Positions 32,416 through 41,287 of a stretch of DNA of 64,000 nt are shown here, one piece after another. The DNA lies in the NCBI GenBank assembly GCA_016294035.1, contig JAEDCT010000013.1, positions 4,957-68,956 of the forward strand, read 5' to 3'. A program made the position numbers and the translations under genes. A model generated the notes under the pieces. That model was not told the origin of the DNA. It ran no database searches and saw only the letters and a program-made list of their open reading frames with translations. This stretch comes from Treponema sp. Its GTDB lineage: Bacteria > Spirochaetota > Spirochaetia > Treponematales > Treponemataceae. The number at the start of each line of letters is the position of its first letter. Within the stretch, counting starts at the first letter, position 1.

Positions 32416-33597
32416 TTAATTTGACCCTTTCCCTGTCACATTCCAGACTCTTTTGATCAGAAGATATGATGCGGCAAGAGAAATAAAAATGTAAACCGGA
32501 AGAAGTGAAATTGAAATGTGGTTTGCAATAAGTCCGAATAGGGCAGGCATGACGCTTGTTCCAAAGTATGCAAATGCAGTTTGTATTCCAATAATTGCCT
32601 GGGATTTGTCTGTGCCAAAAGTTTCTGGCGTTGAATGCATGATGGATGGATAGATTGGTGCACATCCAAGGCCGATTATAATTAGTCCCCATAGAGATAT
32701 GGTTTTTCCAAAAGGAAGGCACATGCAAATTGTTCCCAAAAGCATTAGGCTCATTCCGGATATTATGAGCTGCCTGTCAGAAAGTTTGAATGTAAGAAAC
32801 CCGTTGACAGCTCTTCCAATCATTATTCCAGAATAGAATAAAGTTCCAAAGAAAACAGCAGTTTTTTCATCAATTCCCTTTGACAGTGCAAGATATGTTG
32901 CTGCCCACAGGCCTGTTGTTTGTTCGCAAGTACAGTAGAAGAAAAATGTCAGAAATGATGGTTTTGCTCCCGATGTGGAAAAAATTTCTTTTATCGTATG
33001 AGACTTTTTGTTCCTGGTTTCATTTTCTTCATTTTGATTATTTTTGGCTCTGTTGATTTTCCATACTGGAAGGCTTATTAAAATAAGTGCAGTCAAAGTA
33101 AATTGAATGAGTGAAACACAGGTGTATCCTCCGGTCCAGTTTTTTCCTTTTGAAATGCTTAGCCCCATGATGTAGGGTGCAAGTGAAGCTCCAACTCCCC
33201 ACATACAGTGAAGCCAGCTCATGTGAAATCTTTTGTAATGAATGGCAACATAATTGTTTAGTGCTGCATCAATGCTTCCGGCTCCAAGTCCATAGGGAAT
33301 TGCAAAAAAGCAAAGCATGCTGAATGAATTTGAAACTGAAAACATGAACATTGAAACTGCTGTGAGAAAAACACTTGTAAGGGTTACAATTGGAGTTCCC
33401 AGTTTGCCTGCAATTTTGTCACTGAAAAAACTTGATATGACTGTTCCCAATGCAATGAGCATAGAAATAATTCCCATGTATGATACAGGGACATTCAGCT
33501 GTGAAAACATTACTGGCCATGCGGATCCCAGAAGGGAATCAGGCAATCCCAGGCTAATGAAAGACAGATAGATAATTGACAGTAAAAGAAAAGCCAT
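32416..33597 (-). CDS. MFS transporter
   Basis: A major facilitator transporter of 393 residues with twelve predicted membrane segments, in the FucP-like or sugar-type MFS group by general pattern (LPDSLLGSAWPVM at the N-terminus, SWLHCMWGVGASLAP in helix 5). The cytoplasmic mid-loop is short and charged (RAKNNQNEENETRNKK). The substrate is unknown. I chose ATG 33597 over 33603, because TTGATA-17-TAGAAT ends exactly 6 nt before 33597 and there is no ribosome site. It is convergent with the S58 peptidase and divergent from the kinase gene. Confidence 0.85.
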   Translation of the reverse strand: MAFLLLSIIYLSFISLGLPDSLLGSAWPVMFSQLNVPVSYMGIISMLIALGTVISSFFSDKIAGKLGTPIVTLTSVFLTAVSMFMFSVSNSFSMLCFFAIPYGLGAGSIDAALNNYVAIHYKRFHMSWLHCMWGVGASLAPYIMGLSISKGKNWTGGYTCVSLIQFTLTALILISLPVWKINRAKNNQNEENETRNKKSHTIKEIFSTSGAKPSFLTFFFYCTCEQTTGLWAATYLALSKGIDEKTAVFFGTLFYSGIMIGRAVNGFLTFKLSDRQLIISGMSLMLLGTICMCLPFGKTISLWGLIIIGLGCAPIYPSIMHSTPETFGTDKSQAIIGIQTAFAYFGTSVMPALFGLIANHISISLLPVYIFISLAASYLLIKRVWNVTGKGSN

Positions 33598-33603
33598 GTG
33601 CAT

Positions 33604-33632
33604 ATTCTATATGCCGGTCAATCATATATCAA
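33604..33632 (-). promoter_or_regulatory. MFS gene promoter, leaderless type
   Basis: On the minus strand, TTGATA (33632-33627), a 17-nt spacer, TAGAAT (33609-33604), 6 nt, then ATG at 33597. Confidence 0.65.
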
Positions 33633-33789
33633 GACAATAATTTTTTTTAGTCGGAGCAATTAGTTCAAGAGTGATTTGTCTATGCAGGTTGCAGGTGCAT
33701 ATCCAACGTCTGTTCTTTTACATTATGTTATTTTATGGCAAAATATAAGAATAGTTTTTTTAGTTATTTCATATTATTTTGGAGAAAAA

Positions 33790-35118
33790 ATGTTTCAACT
33801 ATGCAAGATGCAGATTGCCTGTCTGATAATGCTGATTTTTTCTGGACTCAATTATATACGTGAAGGAAAGGGACAGGTTTGCAACAGATATTTTGACTGG
33901 GTTTTTATCCTGGCTGAAATAACTGTTTTTTTTGACGGCTTTTCTGTTGTTACGGTAAATTATCTTGTTATTTCTCACAGATCAATAAATGTATTCATTC
34001 ATTTTATGTTTCTTGCTTCACTTGATGCTTTTTTTTACATGGTTTTCATTTATTTTCTTTCCCTGACAGGTGTGTTTGGGAAAAGCCGGTTACATGTGGT
34101 AATCCGAATGGGATTTCTTCCCGTTGTGGTTTTATGTGTTGCTTTATGCATGCCATACATTCATTTTGTCCGGGGAACTTTCACTAACTATTCAATGGGA
34201 TTGCCGGTTTATTTTTCTTATGCCTGTGTTGGAGCTCTTTGTGTTGCCACGTCAACGATTCTAGTCGTCAGGTACAAATTCATTAGGAAAAGCAGTCGTA
34301 TAACATTGATTTGCTGCGTCATTACGTTTTGCCTCTTTTCTCTCTTGCAGTTTAATTTACCGGAATGTTTAACTTCCAGTTTAGGCGTTACGCTTCTTGT
34401 CTTTGCATGCTATATCATTCTTGAATTTCCTGCAAAGAAAGATCTTCGCGTGCTAAGGCATATTGCAAGTATTCAGAAATCCTATTATGACCGTCTTGAT
34501 CAGATAGAAAAAATTCAGAGCATATATCGTCATGATACAAAACATTATCTTGGTGTTCTGGCTCAATTGTGTTCTGAAAATAAAACTGAAGAAATGGAAG
34601 TGCTTTTGCGCCAGATGAATTCAGACCTGCAGAAGATTACCCCAAAAACTTTTTCAAGCAGCAGAATTATAAATGCTTTGTTTAACGAAAAGGAATCCAC
34701 CGCGCAGAATGTGGGAGTTAAAATTGATTTCAATGTTGAGATAAATGTTGATCTGTCATTTATTAAGGATACGGATATTATTTCAATGTTTGGAAATTTG
34801 ATTGATAATGCAGTTCGAGCAGCAAAGGATAATCATGATGAAGACCGCATTGTCTATGTTCAGCTTTTTGAAACTGATGGAAACTTTATTATGTTTACAG
34901 TTGAAAATAAGTTTTCCGGCGAAATAATCAGGTCCAATGAAAAGTATATTTCGACAAAAAAGAATGAAAGCGGCGTTCATGGTCTTGGTCTTGAAAGTTC
35001 TGAAAGGCTTGCTTCAAAATATGGCGGGTTCCTGGACCTGGATGTTGATGAAGAAAAAAAGATTTGGCTTTCCAGTCTCAGTATTCAAAAAAACTATGGG
35101 GATATGAAGAATGTATAA
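33790..35118 (+). CDS. AgrC/GHKL-type sensor histidine kinase
   Basis: The 442-residue protein has six or so membrane segments in its first 215 residues, then a dimerisation and phosphoacceptor region with His in IYRHDTKHYLGVL (about 247). A GHKL ATPase follows: N-box MFGNLIDNAVRAAKD and G-box HGLGLESSERLASKYGG. This form matches AgrC-like kinases that pair with LytTR regulators. ATG 33790 has GGAG at 6 nt; earlier in-frame codons lack support. It overlaps the response regulator by 8 nt. The signal is unknown; peptides or extracytoplasmic ligands are possible. Confidence 0.88.
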   Translation: MFQLCKMQIACLIMLIFSGLNYIREGKGQVCNRYFDWVFILAEITVFFDGFSVVTVNYLVISHRSINVFIHFMFLASLDAFFYMVFIYFLSLTGVFGKSRLHVVIRMGFLPVVVLCVALCMPYIHFVRGTFTNYSMGLPVYFSYACVGALCVATSTILVVRYKFIRKSSRITLICCVITFCLFSLLQFNLPECLTSSLGVTLLVFACYIILEFPAKKDLRVLRHIASIQKSYYDRLDQIEKIQSIYRHDTKHYLGVLAQLCSENKTEEMEVLLRQMNSDLQKITPKTFSSSRIINALFNEKESTAQNVGVKIDFNVEINVDLSFIKDTDIISMFGNLIDNAVRAAKDNHDEDRIVYVQLFETDGNFIMFTVENKFSGEIIRSNEKYISTKKNESGVHGLGLESSERLASKYGGFLDLDVDEEKKIWLSSLSIQKNYGDMKNV

Positions 35119-35860
35119 GATTGCAATTGTAGATGACAATAAGTTTGATCTTTTCAGAATGAATAATTTTGTAACTGAGAATCCTGAATTTGATTCAACC
35201 CAAATGGAAATTTCCACATATCCGAGTGGTGTTGATTTTCTGGAAGAAAACAGGGAAAACGTTGACCTTCTTTTGATTGATATGCAGATGCAGACATTGG
35301 GTGGCTTTGAAACTGCCCGCGAAATGAGAAAGCTGAATAATACAGCCGTAATTTGTTTTTGTTCTGCTGTCATTACTCCTCAGACTGAGCATTTTGAAGT
35401 TCTTCCATACCGGTATATTCTAAAAACAAGTGAAGCATCAAAGATTACACAAACTGTAACCGAAGTGCTTCTTGAAATGAAGAGACGAAAACAGCAGAAG
35501 ACAATTGAACTTGTAAGTGATGGTGTTGCATTTCTTGTTCCAACTCAGGATATCCTTTATCTTGAAAAGAAAAAGCATGGAACTCTTGTTACCTTGTCTC
35601 CAAAATCTCCTCTGTATAAAACAGATTGTAATCTTGTAAGTCGTCAGAAACTTTCTGAACTGGCAGAAGAACTTTATGACGAAGGTTTCGCAATTCCTCA
35701 TTCAAGCTATCTCGTTAACTTGAGAAAAATTATTTCTGTGTCGGGAGACAGTCTTGTGATGGAAAATGAAAGTATTATCTCAATTTCAAGAGCCTGCAAG
35801 GAAAAGTTTCACCATGAGTTTTCCAAGTATTTCAACAAGAAATACAGGCGTGGCCAGTAA
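35111..35860 (+). CDS. LytTR-type response regulator
   Basis: A 249-residue two-domain regulator. The receiver (1-120) has the acidic pair in AIVDDNKFD and phosphoacceptor Asp in DLLLIDMQMQTLGGFE (about 57). The LytTR DNA-binding domain (about 140-245) includes VAFLVPTQDILYLEKKKHGT and the SYLVNLRKI pattern. It is translationally coupled to the kinase. The next gene downstream, 91 bp away on the same strand, is the TonB-dependent receptor, which is a plausible target. Confidence 0.9.
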   Translation: MYKIAIVDDNKFDLFRMNNFVTENPEFDSTQMEISTYPSGVDFLEENRENVDLLLIDMQMQTLGGFETAREMRKLNNTAVICFCSAVITPQTEHFEVLPYRYILKTSEASKITQTVTEVLLEMKRRKQQKTIELVSDGVAFLVPTQDILYLEKKKHGTLVTLSPKSPLYKTDCNLVSRQKLSELAEELYDEGFAIPHSSYLVNLRKIISVSGDSLVMENESIISISRACKEKFHHEFSKYFNKKYRRGQ

Positions 35861-35951
35861 GACTTCATATTTTTCCAAAATTGCCGTTTTAACTGCAAAT
35901 TTTTCTAGAGACAAATTTTCATTGGTTGACATGTGATATATTTTTTTCATC

Positions 35952-38264
35952 ATGAAAAGATGCTTAAAAATATTCGGTATTTGTTTGGTTGCATTGTCAG
36001 CATCTCTTTACGCTCAGGAGTCAGAGGAAAATTTTGACGATGAGCTTTTGCTTGAAGGTGAGGGGTTGACAATCGTAAGGAATGCAGAACGCCAGGAATC
36101 AAAATCCGGTGTTTCTGTCGTTCTCTCAAGGGAACAGATGGATACGACTGCTCGTGCCGGAATGGTTGAGGATGTCATGTCTTCGGTTTCAACCTTGCCA
36201 GGAATTACATTTGGCGGTCAGTGGAATAAGGAGCCTTCAGTTCGTGGAGGATATCCTCGTGAAATGACTTGTGTTCTGGACGGCAACTATTTGCTTTTTC
36301 CGTGGCATTGGGGAGGAGCATACTCTATTTTCAGTCCTGATTTTGTAGAGAGCACTAAGCTTTTGAATGGAGTGTTTTCTTCAAGATACGGAAAGGCAAC
36401 TTCGGGTCTTCTCGAAATCCAGTCCATTGTGCCGGATGATCAGATTCACTTCAGTCTTGATTTGAATTATATCTCAACTTCACTTTTCTTTTCTTCTCCA
36501 ATTGGCAGCAAGGCGGGAATTTCTTTGGGTGCAAAGGCAACATATCTTGAAACACTTATTGGAACATTCCGTGCTCTTTCTTCCAGTGATTTGACAGATT
36601 CAATTAAGACAGCTCCTTATATCAGGGATTTTTTTGCAAAGGGATATTACAATCCGACAGACAAGATTTCCCTTTCATTGATTGGTTTCTTCGGAAGTGA
36701 TGGAATCGGATACACGTCAGATGGAGAAGAGGATGAAGATTCTGGCCTTAAGTCTGATGCTGTTTTTGATTATGACTATTACCAGGGGCTTCTGGGATTT
36801 GATGCAAAATGGAATGCGACTGACAGAATTGATTTTCATTCGTCATTGTCATATGCATTCATGATTGAGAATTTGAAAATGGACGACCGCCAATATGGCT
36901 ATGTGAAATACAATCAGGATTTCATAGACAAATGGGGAAGTGATCCAAGATTTGATTTGAGTTCTGGCGGATATAATCTTGATGTTGATCAGCATTTAAA
37001 GGAAAAGATTAATTCCCATATTGTGCAGGGGCGCATTGAAAGTGACGTTGACTTGAATGAATCAAACAAAATTTCATTTGGTATTGAGGAAGTCGTTAAT
37101 TTTTCTTCTTCAGAAGAATTCGTGGATTCCTGGTTTGAGCGCCAGTATGCGGGAACAAACGAATATTTTTACGGACCAATTGTCTTGAGTATTGATAATG
37201 ACGGAAACAGAATTTTTAATTCAAGTTCATATGTTTCCTGGGTACATGGCACGGATGATGATTTGATTTCAACAGAATTGGGTGTGAGACTTGATCATAT
37301 CTATGTTGATGGTGATGGCATTAATGTCAATTCTCTTCCTGATGTTAATCCCCGGGCAAATGTATTCTATACTCCGTGGCGTAATACAGAAAAGTTTGAA
37401 AAAGTAACATTCAGTGCAGGTGCAGGATTTTTCTCGGCAGTTCCTATTCTTACAAATATGCTGTCAAAGGATGTCATTCTTGATGACGACTTGATTGATC
37501 AGGATCGTGCTGTTCTCGGTGTAATCGGTACTGAGCTTGTTTTAAAGAACGACTGGAAGCTGAGTATTGAAGCATATTACAAATACTACTTGAACAGGCT
37601 TTATATTGTTGAAGATGACCGTAATCCAATGGACAACAAGATTTATGGAAAAACTGACGGCAAGGGATATGTTGCTGGTTTTGACTTGATGGCATCAAAG
37701 GATTTCGGAAAAAAATGGAACGGTTACGCATCTTATTCGTTTATCTATTCAAAGTACAAGAATCCTTTTGAACCATTGTACACAAACCAGAGATCCATGA
37801 GTGATGATCCTCTCAATGAATGGTATTTCCCTTCTTTCCATAGATTCAATACATTGAATGTGGTTTTCAATTATAAGCCGGTTCCAACATGGACAGTTTC
37901 CCTTTGCGGTACTTTTGCAACTGGAACTCCACGAACTGATGGTGAAAAGTTTTCTTATCCGGTAAAGCTTCCGGATGGTACGGTAATGCAGCGATATACA
38001 AGAAATTCATTCTATAGTGATACATTGCGAACTGAATTCAGTTGTCCGATTGATGTTCGTGTTGCACACAATGGTTCCTTCAAAAAACATCCTGAATGGA
38101 AATGGGAATGGTATGTTGGTGCTGAAGATATTTTCATGAACTTGTACTCGCCACAGGGTTCAAAGCAGTTTGATCAGAATACGGGAAAGGAAAAAGATAG
38201 TTCCGATGCAAATTTTGGGATTGGAATTCCTATGATTTCACTGGGGTTGAAGATAAGCTATTGA
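35952..38264 (+). CDS. TonB-dependent outer-membrane receptor
   Basis: A 770-residue receptor with a signal peptide (1-21, ending SLYAQ), a short acidic linker and a plug domain (about 45-150). The plug contains LPGITFGGQWNKEPSVRGGY and VLDGNYLLFP, with SRYGKATSGLLEIQS at its end. A large beta-barrel follows to the C-terminus (ISLGLKISY). Such receptors import bulky substrates (metal chelates, cobamides, glycans) using TonB energy. The substrate is not apparent. Its ExbB, ExbD and TonB partners follow directly, which is an unusually complete TonB locus for a spirochaete. Confidence 0.9.
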   Translation: MKRCLKIFGICLVALSASLYAQESEENFDDELLLEGEGLTIVRNAERQESKSGVSVVLSREQMDTTARAGMVEDVMSSVSTLPGITFGGQWNKEPSVRGGYPREMTCVLDGNYLLFPWHWGGAYSIFSPDFVESTKLLNGVFSSRYGKATSGLLEIQSIVPDDQIHFSLDLNYISTSLFFSSPIGSKAGISLGAKATYLETLIGTFRALSSSDLTDSIKTAPYIRDFFAKGYYNPTDKISLSLIGFFGSDGIGYTSDGEEDEDSGLKSDAVFDYDYYQGLLGFDAKWNATDRIDFHSSLSYAFMIENLKMDDRQYGYVKYNQDFIDKWGSDPRFDLSSGGYNLDVDQHLKEKINSHIVQGRIESDVDLNESNKISFGIEEVVNFSSSEEFVDSWFERQYAGTNEYFYGPIVLSIDNDGNRIFNSSSYVSWVHGTDDDLISTELGVRLDHIYVDGDGINVNSLPDVNPRANVFYTPWRNTEKFEKVTFSAGAGFFSAVPILTNMLSKDVILDDDLIDQDRAVLGVIGTELVLKNDWKLSIEAYYKYYLNRLYIVEDDRNPMDNKIYGKTDGKGYVAGFDLMASKDFGKKWNGYASYSFIYSKYKNPFEPLYTNQRSMSDDPLNEWYFPSFHRFNTLNVVFNYKPVPTWTVSLCGTFATGTPRTDGEKFSYPVKLPDGTVMQRYTRNSFYSDTLRTEFSCPIDVRVAHNGSFKKHPEWKWEWYVGAEDIFMNLYSPQGSKQFDQNTGKEKDSSDANFGIGIPMISLGLKISY

Positions 38265-38318
38265 TTTGTAAATCGGGTTAAGGATATCCCGAGTAACCAT
38301 AATTTAATTTATAGAATA

Positions 38319-38362
38319 TTTAAAAATCATTTAAAAAACATTTAAAAATCATTTAAAAATAT
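38319..38362. repeat. Four tandem 11-bp TTTAAAAATCA units
   Basis: TTTAAAAATCA, TTTAAAAAACA, TTTAAAAATCA and TTTAAAAATAT follow each other without gaps. A-tracts repeated at 11 bp, about one helical turn, should bend the DNA; the array could also be a direct-repeat regulator site. It lies about 118 bp before the exbB start. Confidence 0.75.
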
Positions 38363-38426
38363 TTTGCAGACAATGCAATTCCTGATTGAACTGTTGTAGC
38401 TCTCAAGAAACTGCATGTGCTGCTGG

Positions 38427-38451
38427 TACCTGGACTTTGTTGTTCCAGGTA
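38427..38451. promoter_or_regulatory. Stem-loop upstream of exbB
   Basis: TACCTGGA (38427-38434) pairs perfectly with TCCAGGTA (38444-38451) around a 9-nt loop. There is no T-run, so it is not a classical terminator. It ends 28 nt before the exbB ATG and may affect mRNA processing or translation. Confidence 0.5.
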
Positions 38452-38479
38452 ATCATGTTTTGATATGGGAGAAGATTAT

Positions 38480-39103
38480 ATGAATCTGGTTGAATTGTTC
38501 AAGCTTGGTGGTCCATTTATGTGGATTCTTCTGGCATTCAGTGTTGTTACAATTGCTCTTGTCATTGAACGATGCATTTATTTGTTCTGGCATGACTGCA
38601 GGGTTTCGCCAATTGCTCTTGAAGTAAAGAATCTTTTGAAGGCCGGAAAAACTGACCAGGCAAAGTATATGCTCACTTGCTGTTCAAGAAGAAAAACCGT
38701 GGCAACTGTTTTCTATGCTTTGCTTGACAACTCGAAGTTTGGCGAAAGCAGAATGGAAAAAGCTGCAGAAACAGAAGCTCAGGAAAGAATCAGAAGAATG
38801 GAAAATGGTTTCAACTATCTGACGGCTCTTTCAAGTCTTGCACCACTCACAGGATTTCTTGGAACTGTCAGTGGAATGATCGGAGCTTTCAAATCCATTG
38901 CTGATGCAACTGAAGTCAATGCTCAGCTTGTTGCAGGTGGAATCTATGAGGCTTTGATTACAACTGTATTTGGACTTATTATTGCCATCATTGCAAGTAT
39001 TGGATATAACCTTCTTGTTCAACGTGTTGATAATTTTGCAGCAGAAACTTCAAAAGCTGTGAATGATATTATTCCACTTTTGCTGGAGAAAGAAAATGCT
39101 TAA
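38480..39103 (+). CDS. exbB: ExbB/TolQ/MotA-family proton channel protein
   Basis: ExbB forms the pentameric inner-membrane channel that, with ExbD, harnesses proton flow to energise TonB. The 207-residue protein has three membrane segments (about 10-30, 110-130, 150-180) and the conserved block SLAPLTGFLGTVSGMIGAFK followed by GGIYEALITTVFGLIIAI. ATG 38480 has GGGAGAAG upstream. It overlaps exbD by 8 nt. It starts the exbB-exbD-exbD-tonB unit. Confidence 0.93.
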   Translation: MNLVELFKLGGPFMWILLAFSVVTIALVIERCIYLFWHDCRVSPIALEVKNLLKAGKTDQAKYMLTCCSRRKTVATVFYALLDNSKFGESRMEKAAETEAQERIRRMENGFNYLTALSSLAPLTGFLGTVSGMIGAFKSIADATEVNAQLVAGGIYEALITTVFGLIIAIIASIGYNLLVQRVDNFAAETSKAVNDIIPLLLEKENA

Positions 39104-39500
39104 AAGGCAAAGGAGAAATGTTGAGGATGTGGGAGCATCTGGTTCTCTGAATGATCTTTCTTTTTTACTCATCATTTTTTTTATTGTTATCGCAGGTTTT
39201 AATGTAAATAAGGGGTTTCTCCTGAACCTTCCAGAAAAGAGTAAGCCCAGAATTGTCATGAAGCAGAATCTCATGAAATGTACACTCACCAATGATGAGA
39301 TGATTCTTCTTGATGGCAAGAGCGTAAATCAGAATGAACTGGAAACTGAAATAAAATCAATGAAAGCAAAATTTCCAGACATGACATTTCTTCTTTTGAT
39401 TCAAGATAATGTTCCTTATCAGAAAGTAATTGATGTTGTTTATCTTGTCAGAAATTCCAGCGTAGAGAATTTTTCATTCAAGATGGATGGCAGGAGTTGA
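39096..39500 (+). CDS. exbD: ExbD-family protein 1
   Basis: A 134-residue ExbD/TolR protein: a short cytoplasmic N-terminus (MLKRQRRNVEDV), one membrane helix with the conserved Asp (SLNDLSFLLIIFFIVIAGF) that carries protons, and a periplasmic domain ending with the VxDVVYLVRNSSVENFSF pattern. ATG 39096 overlaps the exbB stop. The second ExbD follows after 3 nt. Confidence 0.9.
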   Translation: MLKRQRRNVEDVGASGSLNDLSFLLIIFFIVIAGFNVNKGFLLNLPEKSKPRIVMKQNLMKCTLTNDEMILLDGKSVNQNELETEIKSMKAKFPDMTFLLLIQDNVPYQKVIDVVYLVRNSSVENFSFKMDGRS

Positions 39501-39503
39501 TTC

Positions 39504-39905
39504 ATGCAGATAAATCGTAAAAAAAGAAACTGTTCAATTGCAACTTCATCAATGTCTGATATTGGATTTCTTCTGCTGATTTTTATCATGCTGATTTCTC
39601 TCATGAATCAGAGACATGAACAGCATATTGAATATTCCGAGGCAGTTCAGCTTGAGAAAACTCAGAGTGAAAAAAATCTTGAGATATGGATCATGTCAAA
39701 CGGTGAAGTGTTTGTTGATGGTGAAAAGTATGACAGAGAATCTCTCGAACAGAAAATCATCCAGAAATTTATTGATGAACCTTCTTCCCGAATTCATATT
39801 ATTGCTGATAAGAATACTCCATATCGATATGTTGATTCAGTTGTTCAAATTCTTCAGATGCTTCAGCACCGGGTTGTCAGTTTTGTTGTAAAGGAAGGTA
39901 AGTAG
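39504..39905 (+). CDS. exbD: ExbD-family protein 2
   Basis: A second ExbD-type protein of 133 residues, distinct from the first: MSDIGFLLLIFIMLISLMNQ contains the membrane Asp, and the periplasmic part has DGEKYDRESLEQK and TPYRYVDSVVQIL. Two ExbD paralogues in a row are known from other TonB loci, where they may form a mixed dimer in the ExbB pore. It ends 1 nt before the tonB start. Confidence 0.9.
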   Translation: MQINRKKRNCSIATSSMSDIGFLLLIFIMLISLMNQRHEQHIEYSEAVQLEKTQSEKNLEIWIMSNGEVFVDGEKYDRESLEQKIIQKFIDEPSSRIHIIADKNTPYRYVDSVVQILQMLQHRVVSFVVKEGK

Positions 39906-39906
39906 C

Positions 39907-40539
39907 ATGGGGAATATTGTTGACAAGAAAAACGGACAGGAAACGAGACTTGAAAAATTGTCCGGAAAAATTCCTTCATACGTAAGACTGGGATGTTTTG
40001 TTCTTGTGATAATTGTTTATGCGGTCTTGTTTGCAAGAATGAGTTTCACCGGCGGACCTTCAAAAACAGAAGAAGAACCTGATGAAAAAATTTTCAAGCT
40101 TGTGGATGTTCAGGAATATGTTCCTCAGGAAAAAACAATTCCTGTTCAAAACAGAAATAATGTGAAGACGGAGCAGAATGTCAGTTCGTCTGAAAAAATC
40201 ATTGAAAAAGATAAAATTGAAAAAAAAGATGAGTTTTCTGAATATGTTCCGCAGAATAAGGTAAGCTCAATTCCAATCGTTCCGGGAAAGAGAATCCTGA
40301 AAAGAATCGAATATCCTGTGGAAGCCTATAAAAATTCTATTGAAGGTGTTGTGTATCTTGAACTGTTTATTGATACCAAGGGAATAATTAAGAAAATCAA
40401 GGTTCTTAAGGATCCTGGTCATGGATTTGCAGAGGCTGCATTAAAGGCATTTGATGGAATTGTGTGTCAGCCAGCACTGGTTAATGGAGAAGCGGTGCCT
40501 GTCAGGTTCAGGTATCCTGTCAGATTTTCATTAAGATAA
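39907..40539 (+). CDS. tonB: Energy transducer TonB
   Basis: A 210-residue TonB protein. It has a single membrane anchor (about 28-46), a charged periplasmic linker with repeated EYVPQ (VQEYVPQEKTIP and SEYVPQNKVSS), and a C-terminal TonB domain (about 125-210) with YPVEAYKNSIEGVVYLELFI and the ending PVRFRYPVRFSLR. The linker lacks the usual Pro-rich spacer, so it is rather short. It spans the periplasm to contact the plug of the receptor at 35952-38264. Confidence 0.9.
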   Translation: MGNIVDKKNGQETRLEKLSGKIPSYVRLGCFVLVIIVYAVLFARMSFTGGPSKTEEEPDEKIFKLVDVQEYVPQEKTIPVQNRNNVKTEQNVSSSEKIIEKDKIEKKDEFSEYVPQNKVSSIPIVPGKRILKRIEYPVEAYKNSIEGVVYLELFIDTKGIIKKIKVLKDPGHGFAEAALKAFDGIVCQPALVNGEAVPVRFRYPVRFSLR

Positions 40540-40633
40540 AATGTGTGTGAAAAAGAAACTGTTTATAGCTATTCCTGCAATTTTAGTTTACTGAACGTAC
40601 ACTTTTTATTATTTGAATATTAGGAGAAATCGC

Positions 40634-41194
40634 ATGATTGATTATAAAATTCGTGTTGCAGATGAAAATGATGCACTTGCTTGCCATGATATTTATGGAT
40701 GCTACGTAGATGGACTGAATGTTACGTTTACCATTGAAAATCCATCTGTTGAAAAGTACAGGGAAAAAATCACTAATACAAAGAAAAAGTATCCCTTCTA
40801 TGTTGCTGAATCAGTTGACGGAAAAATCCTGGGTTATTGTTGCGGAGAACCCTTAAGACCTCATGATGCATACAAGTGGAATGTTGAATGGACAATTGTG
40901 CTTGCTCCTGATTCCCCACGCCGTTCTGGAATTGCTACTGCATTGTTCAACAAGATGTCTGATTCTTTAGCCCGAATGAATTTTCAGTACATGTATGCTG
41001 TAATTGTTGATACAAATGATGCAAGCCTTGCTTTTCACAGGGCAATGGGCTTTACCGAGGTTGGTCATTTCAAGAACGTAGGAATCAAGAAAGGCAATTG
41101 GCTTGGTATTGTCTGGATGAACAAATTCATCGGTAAGCACAGTTCTCCTGCTGATGTTCCTGAACCGGTCTGGTTTCCTGATTTTGCCGAATGA
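40634..41194 (+). CDS. GNAT acetyltransferase, phosphinothricin-acetyltransferase-like
   Basis: A 186-residue GNAT N-acetyltransferase. It shows IRVADENDALACHDIYGCYV at the start, the acetyl-CoA loop SPRRSGIATALFNKM (a variant of RxxGxG/A) and NDASLAFHRAMGFTEVGHFK, which is typical of the PAT/bar subgroup. The acceptor is an unknown amine. ATG 40634 has AGGAG at 8 nt. It stands downstream of tonB without sharing its function. Confidence 0.85.
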   Translation: MIDYKIRVADENDALACHDIYGCYVDGLNVTFTIENPSVEKYREKITNTKKKYPFYVAESVDGKILGYCCGEPLRPHDAYKWNVEWTIVLAPDSPRRSGIATALFNKMSDSLARMNFQYMYAVIVDTNDASLAFHRAMGFTEVGHFKNVGIKKGNWLGIVWMNKFIGKHSSPADVPEPVWFPDFAE

Positions 41195-41287
41195 ATTTAT
41201 TCACATACATGGAATTTTTTTAGGAAAAAAAAGATTCAGGGGTGTTCTGGAATCTTTGGACCCGTTTTGTGGAATAAATCAAAAAAT

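Noticed and set aside
38319..38362. Short direct repeats as a CRISPR array
   Set aside because: The four units are 11 bp with no spacers, and no cas genes are in the window.
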